Source of the DNA: Manihot esculenta
Taxonomy: Eukaryota; Streptophyta; Magnoliopsida; Malpighiales; Euphorbiaceae
Direction: 5' to 3'
Length of the DNA: 64,000 bases
NCBI RefSeq assembly: GCF_001659605.2
Contig: NC_035176.2
Span: 25,042,716 to 25,106,715 of the forward strand
Shown here: positions 59,099 through 64,000 of the stretch, piece after piece
How positions within the stretch are numbered: the stretch's first letter is position 1
Layout of the letters: each line of letters opens with the position of its first letter
Notes under the pieces: model-generated
What the model was told of the DNA's origin: nothing
What the model saw: only the letters and a program-made list of their open reading frames with translations
The model's database searches: none
Translations under genes and position numbers: made by a program

Positions 59099-60145
59099 GT
59101 GGCAGACGCCCTAAGCCGGAAGTCACTAGGCAGTCTATCCCACATATCGGCAGAGAGGAGACCAGTAGTGAAGGAGTTTTACAAGCTCGTTGATGAAGGT
59201 CTTCAGTTGGAGTTGTCTGGTACAGGTGCTTTAGTTGCCCAGATAAGAGTGGCACCCGTGTTTCTGAAGCAGGTGGCTCAGAAACAGCATGAGGACCCAG
59301 AGTTAGTGAAGATTGCCAGGACTGTTCAGTCAGGCAAGGATAGTGAGTTCAGATTCGACAACAAGGGGATCCTCCGCTATGGGAGTCGATTGTGTGTACC
59401 AGATGACATAGGGCTAAAGGGAGACATTATGAGAGAGGCTCATAATGCAAGATACAGCGTTCACCCCGGAGCCACCAAAATGTATCAAGATCTGAAGAAA
59501 GTTTATTGGTGGCCAACTATGAAGAGAGAAGTGGCACAGTTTGTGTCAGCCTGCGAATTGTGTCAGAGGGTGAAGCTGGAACATCAGAAGCCGGCTGGAA
59601 TGCTTAACCCGCTACCTATTCCAGAGTGGAAATGGGAAAATATAGCTATGGACTTCGTAGTGGGGTTACCGGCGACGTCCAACAGATTGGACTCCATATG
59701 GGTGATTGTGGACAGACTCACCAAATCTGCTCACTTCATCCCTGTCAGGAGTGGCTATTCTGTGGACAAGTTAGCGCAGGTGTATGTCGATGAGATCGTC
59801 AGGCTGCATGTGGTTCCTGTTTCAATAGTGTCCGATAGAGGACCCCAATTCACCTCCAGATTTTGGTGGAGTCTGCAGAATGCCATGGGTACCAGGTTGG
59901 ATTTTAGCACTGCTTTCCATCCGCAGACGGACGGACAATCAGAAAGGACCATCCAGACCATAGAGGATATGCTCAGAATGTGTGTGCTGGACTTTGGCGG
60001 TTCTTGGAGGCAGCATCTACCTTTGCCTACAATAACAGTCATCATGCTAGCATCGGGATGGCTCCATATGAAGCTTTATATGGAGGAAGTGCAGATCACC
60101 TGTTTGCTGGGAAGAGGTTGGAGAAAAGGCCTTGGCAGGGCCTGA
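59099..60145 (+). pseudogene. Element A integrase segment
   Basis: Holds the zinc-binding HHCC region (EAHNARYSVHPGATKMYQDL to ACELCQRVK) and the catalytic core with Asp in AMDFVVGLP, Asp in VSDRGPQFTSRF and Glu in HPQTDGQSERTIQ. Near 60020 about ten bases are lost and the frame shifts, so the last 40 or so residues are out of frame. The continuation (AYNNSHHASIGMAPYEALYG) is readable in a different frame, then shifts once more near 60085 into the next segment. Confidence 0.9.
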
Positions 60146-60674
60146 GCTAGTAGAGATCACTAGCAGGGTGGTACCCATAATCAGAGAAAGGATCAAGACT
60201 GCTGCAAGCATACATAAGAGTTATGCAGATATCCGCAGAAGACAAGTAGAGTTTCAGGAGGGGGATATGGTATTGCTCAAGGTGTCTCCTATGAAAGGAG
60301 TGGTTCGCTTTGGGAAGAAAGGTAAACTAGCCCCACGATACATCGAACCCTTTGAAATCTTGCAAAAGATTGGGAATGTGTCGTACAAGCTGGATTTACC
60401 TGCTTCAATGGAAAGAATCCATCCGGTTTTCCATGTTTCAATGTTGAGAAAGTTTGTGTCAGATCCGGGTAAGGTTCTTAGTGAGCCTGATGTGGAGATC
60501 CAAGAGGATCTCACCTATATTGAACAGCCAGTACGGATCATAGACACCCAGATCAAAAAGCTAAGGAACAAGGAAATCCCGATGGTGAAAGTCCTTTGGA
60601 ACCACCACAATATGGAAGAATGCACCTGGGAGACACGGGAGTCTATGCTCCAGCAGTACCCTCATCTCTTTTAA
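60132..60674 (+). pseudogene. Element A integrase C-terminus and chromodomain
   Basis: The frame begins in integrase (ELVEITSRVVPIIRERIKTA), continues with EFQEGDMVLLKVSPMKGVVR, FGKKGKLAPRYIEPFEIL and HPVFHVSMLRKFVSDPG, and ends in a chromodomain-like module (EQPVRIIDTQIKKLRNKEI, MVKVLWNHHNMEECTWETRE, QQYPHLF). In chromoviruses this module is thought to guide integration toward chromatin with particular histone marks. Its presence, with the long LTR and tRNA-Met primer site, places A in the Tekay/Del-like lineage. The segment itself is intact and lies about 100 bp before the 3' LTR. Confidence 0.9.
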
Positions 60675-60781
60675 GGTTAGATCTCTATGTGTTTATGTGC
60701 TATGTATGTATGTTATATTGATTGCTGTGCTTGTGCTAGTTGGGGAACATTCGGGGACGAATGTTCTTAAGGGGGAGAGAA

Positions 60782-63090
60782 TGTAATACCCGGCTAGACT
60801 CCGGTATCAGAATTCCTACCGTCCGGTGGAATCTCGGATGTCGGAAGCCTCTAGTAGGGTAGAAACATGTTTTCATAAAATGTTTTAATGTATTTTATGG
60901 TTTTAATCAAGTAAGAAATGAGTTTTTTTGCATGAAAATAATCTTGGAGGAAGACCCAGGTTCGGCCGCCGAACCTCAAGTTCGGCCGCCGAACATGCAT
61001 GCACTTCGGGAGAGCCTTAGGCCCCCAAAGGCATAAGTGAGGGAAGTCCAGGTTCGGCCGCCGAACCTCATGTTCGGCTGCCGAACTTGCATGCGTTGCG
61101 GAGGCACGTTCAGCTCCCGAATGTGGCCTGGCCAGCCACCTATAAAGGGGTCCCTTAGCCAAAAACGGGCGAGTTTTTCTCCCCATTTTCGGCCAAGGTG
61201 AGCTCTCCGCCGTCCCTCACCGATCTTGAGTTTCTTCCTTCCATTCTTCATGATTTTTATGAGTTTTCACCTTCGTTTTGAAGATTTTCGAGTATAAAGC
61301 AAGTTTTGAAGCTTTGAGGTTCATGAAGCTCAATCTCTCCCATCTCCGAGCTAGGGTCGTTCTCCTCTCGATCTTCAAGAGGTAAGGGCCGATCTTGAGC
61401 TCATTTTATGTTTTAAACAAGTTTTAAGTTGATCTTTGGGGTAGAAATGCATGTTTAGATTTTTAGTTGGTTTAAGGGTTATGTTAAGTTTTTGAGCAAT
61501 GTATGATGCTTGTGGTCGTTTGATGTGTTGTAGATGGGGTTTAGGATAGTTTGAAGCCCCTAGGAGCTGATGTATGTATCTATGTATGTTTTGAGTGAGT
61601 TGTATGCTTGATCTAAAAGGTTGGGAGACAACTGTGCATGAGGAACCAAGTTTCTGCCCTTTGGCAGAAACTAGGTTCGGCAGCCGAAGGACTTTCGGCC
61701 GCCGAACCTGCTTGGGAGGCAAGCCTTTCGGCTACCGAAGCTTGCCCCCGAAAGAGGACTTTCGTCTCTGGAGGGTAGTTTCGGCCGCCGAAAGTGCCGC
61801 CGAACATGCATGAGTTTCGTCTCTGTCTAGGAGTTTCGGCCGCCGAAGGTGCCGCCAAACCTGCCTGACTTTCGGCTCTGGAGGGACTTTCGGCCGCCGA
61901 ACCTGCCGCCGAAAGTGCCCTGTTTAGCCTTCCTTTGCATGCTTCCCATGGATGTTTTGAGGTGTTTTAAGGGGGTTTTTGGGGGATGTTTTAGAGTCAT
62001 GTTCTAGTATGTTTGGTCCCTCATTTGAGTCCACCTTTGTAGGTTCGGACCCGAGGAACCGAGGACCCCAGCAGTGACAGCTGCTTCAGAGTCTTGTCAG
62101 AGTCAGCCAGAGGTGAGTAGAATAAACTGTTACGTTTTAAATAAATGAAAAACTTTAGCATGAATCATACATCATGAATGCCATGTGATATCCTAGGTTG
62201 CTTGCATTAGAATTCACGAATATGTTGCATTGCATATCTTGATGTTGATGTGGGTGGATATTGGATGACCTATTGGTCCTCAGTATGATGAGACACGATA
62301 TGATATGATATGGAAGTCCAGGTGTGGCCTGCACTACGCCCCTGGCACTATGTAAGTGAAAGTCCGGGTGTGGCCTGCACTATGCCCCCGACACAGTTGG
62401 ACATGTATGTTATGAGATATGTAAGAGAAAGACCAGGTGTGGCCTGCACTACGCCTCTGGCACAGTTGGATTATGTGGAGGACCCTTGGTGACAAGTCCA
62501 TCCTTAATGTGATATGGTTGTGATGTGATGCATTACATGATAGCATGTGTTTTAATTGTTATTATTATTCTGCTCACTGGGCTCTTGTAGCTCACCCCTT
62601 TCCCCTTATCCCCCAGGTTTGCAGGTACAGGGTAGACCAGGAGGTCAGCAGGAGTAAAGTCTGTTTTTATGTAATATTTAGAAGTTGTGGACATGATGAA
62701 ATTGAAATGTAATGTTTTATGTAGTCATGATATGTAAAATGATATTGAGGATTAGAGGTTGTGCTTGACCCTATGTGTATGGTATTCCCTTTTTATGCAT
62801 GATCACTATTATTAACGATGAGATGAGTAATCAAGCTTAATGTATGTTATTGATACCCCATTGGAGCATGTGATGAGGGCTTCAGTGTGAGGTTTATGGT
62901 TATGTTAGTGTGCATGCACAGGTTAAGCTTGATTTATGAAAGAAAAAGTTTACATGTTTATGTATTTGTATGATCATGTATGGGAATACACAGGTTTACA
63001 GGTTGTATGTCAGGCTTGCTACGGGTCCCGGCGACCTTAAGCCGATCTGGATCCTAGCGCCGGTAGCGGTCCGATTTTCGGGTCGTTACA
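60782..63090 (+). repeat. 3' LTR of element A
   Basis: 2309 bp, beginning TGTAATACCCGGCTAGACTC directly after the purine tract and ending TCGGGTCGTTACA. It carries two GTTCGGCCGCCGAAC units at 60960-60994, a further pair near 61052-61087, and TTTCGGCCGCCGAAAG-type motifs at 61690-61905. ACCTATAAAGGGGTCCC near 61138 is a plausible promoter TATA box for the element. Confidence 0.93.
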
Positions 63091-63095
63091 GAACC

Positions 63096-63300
63096 CGACA
63101 AATATCAAGAAGGAAGGATCTTCCAAAATTACAGGCTACAAAATTGGGTTTTATTGAGATATGGAGTTTAATTGGTGAACTACATTAAAATCTGTCTTAT
63201 TTACTATTCGTATTTATTTTTTGATTGTGTGATTGTTCGATTCTTAGCAATTAGTATAAAAACTTTTTGTTTGTACAAAAAATATGAAAAGATGATGGAA
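63096..63300. other. Spacer right of the chromovirus
   Basis: Continuation of the pre-insertion target sequence interrupted at 50172/63091. No coding region is recognised. Confidence 0.4.
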
Positions 63301-64000
63301 AGTCCGAATGTTTGAATTGAGAAGTTCAGTGGAATCGATTTTGATTTCTGAAAGATGCAGATTGAAGATTATCTGTATCAGCGGAGAAGCTAGAAACTAT
63401 GAAACAGGATGTTTGAGATCTGAAGGATCGGAAGGCACTAGAGTTGATCCATTTGATGTGGGCAAGAAATATTGCCTTCAATACCGTTAAGGAGTGCTGG
63501 TAGCTCTAGCGAACATGTATAAGAAACCGTCGGCTGTTAATAAGGTATATCTAATGCATTGTTTGTTTAATTTGGAAATGTTTGAAAGTGGATATGCCAT
63601 GGATCATGTTAACGAATTAAATATGATCATCAGTCAATTAAACTTTGTTAAGATTAATTTTGATAATGAGATTAGAGTCCTAATTTTTTTGTCCCCTCTA
63701 CCTGAGTTGTGGGATAATGTTGTTTTCGCAATTAACAATTTACGTGGGTTTGAGAAGTTAAAGTTTGCTGAAGTTTGGGATATTGTCATGAGCGAGAGTA
63801 TTCACAAAGGGAAAATCAATGATTCATCTAGTAATGCACTTCAACTAGTCACACCTGCACCAATGTTGAGGAGATTTACCAGGCTACCAAGTCACCAGAA
63901 AGGTATTCACCTTTCTTTTATTATTTTTTGTTGACTGATGGAGGGAAACCAGAATCCTTTAATGAGGCTTTGCAGGTGAAGGATTCAATCAAGTGGGAGC
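63301..64000 (+). mobile_element. Copia remnant: gag fused to the start of the reverse-transcriptase region, continues beyond the window
   Basis: Gag begins at about 63321 with EKFSGIDFDF, a stop in place of Trp, then KMQIEDYLYQ and DRKALELIHLMWARNIAFNT. After small shifts a long frame (63494-63934) has NMYKKPSAVNKVYLMHCLFN, MDHVNELNMIISQLN and VLIFLSPLPELWDNV, all typical of the copia gag (UBN2-type) domain. At about 63865 the sequence jumps to RRFTR followed, in a shifted frame, by KPESFNEALQVKDSIKWE. This belongs to the linker before copia reverse transcriptase, so the zinc knuckle, protease and integrase are deleted. The element runs off the right edge. Confidence 0.75.

Larger units (their letters stand above)
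50173..63090 (+). mobile_element. Full-length Ty3/gypsy chromovirus (Tekay/Del type), element A, TSD GAACC
   Basis: The termini TGTAATACCCGG (50173) and GTCGTTACA (63090) are flanked by perfect duplications GAACC at 50168-50172 and 63091-63095. The 3' LTR is 60782-63090 (2309 bp). The 5' LTR is 50173-50754 plus 53607-55440 (about 2416 bp without the nested insert). A primer-binding site TGGTATCAGAGCC starts at 55444, complementary to initiator tRNA-Met. A purine tract (60771-60781) precedes the 3' LTR. The interior encodes gag, protease, reverse transcriptase, RNase H, integrase and a C-terminal chromodomain in that order, with several inactivating changes. The two LTRs are highly alike, so insertion was fairly recent. 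Confidence 0.95.

Overview
This window reads as nuclear DNA of a flowering plant, most likely a eudicot. Coding exons are separated by AT-rich introns with GT..AG boundaries, and the rest is AT-rich spacer plus many Ty1/copia, Ty3/gypsy, LINE and Mutator-like remnants. A woody Euphorbiaceae genome (cassava or rubber-tree type) would fit, but that is an impression, not a demonstrated assignment. No bacterial operon, phage, CRISPR array, rRNA or tRNA gene was seen.

Four host genes look real. From left to right they are: the 3' part of a TMEM19/DUF92 membrane protein (PGR type, + strand, 2-1934); a two-exon gene for a 53-residue cysteine-rich transmembrane module (CYSTM) protein (- strand, 5313-5565), easily missed because its exons are only about 80 nt; a protein phosphatase 2A B' (B56) regulatory subunit (- strand, 11959-14241, 504 aa); and a complete six-exon plastid acyl-ACP thioesterase FATB (- strand, 38261-41561, 419 aa). 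A broken copy of the splicing-associated gene ESS2/DGCR14 lies at 33838-35016.

The remaining sequence is largely transposon-derived. Several insertions can be delimited to the base by their target-site duplications (TSDs): a solo LTR (23803-24192, TSD GAAAC); a copia element with 178-bp LTRs (25296-29056, TSD TACAT/TACGT); a Mutator-like element with 101-bp inverted repeats (31642-32665, 9-bp TSD); a 970-bp TRIM-like element (36168-37137, TSD ATATA); and a large Tekay/Del-type chromovirus (50173-63090, TSD GAACC). The 5' LTR of the chromovirus carries a second, inverted and internally deleted chromovirus (50755-53601, TSD ATTCT). Tandem arrays at 19.0-21.0 kb, followed by a gypsy LTR, look like the hypervariable 3' region of a Tat/Ogre-type element. 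LINE fragments at 2.6-3.7, 43.1-44.3 and 45.8-46.6 kb include copies in which an upstream domain is joined directly to the terminal RNase H domain.

The host genes are unrelated in function and each is transcribed separately. I found no convincing undescribed multi-gene system. The most worthwhile observations are the cryptic CYSTM gene with ACGTGG promoter motifs, the nested LTR insertion history, the TRIM and MULE elements with clean boundaries, the GC-rich palindrome clusters inside the chromovirus LTRs, and an unassigned exon-like stretch beside the chromovirus insertion.
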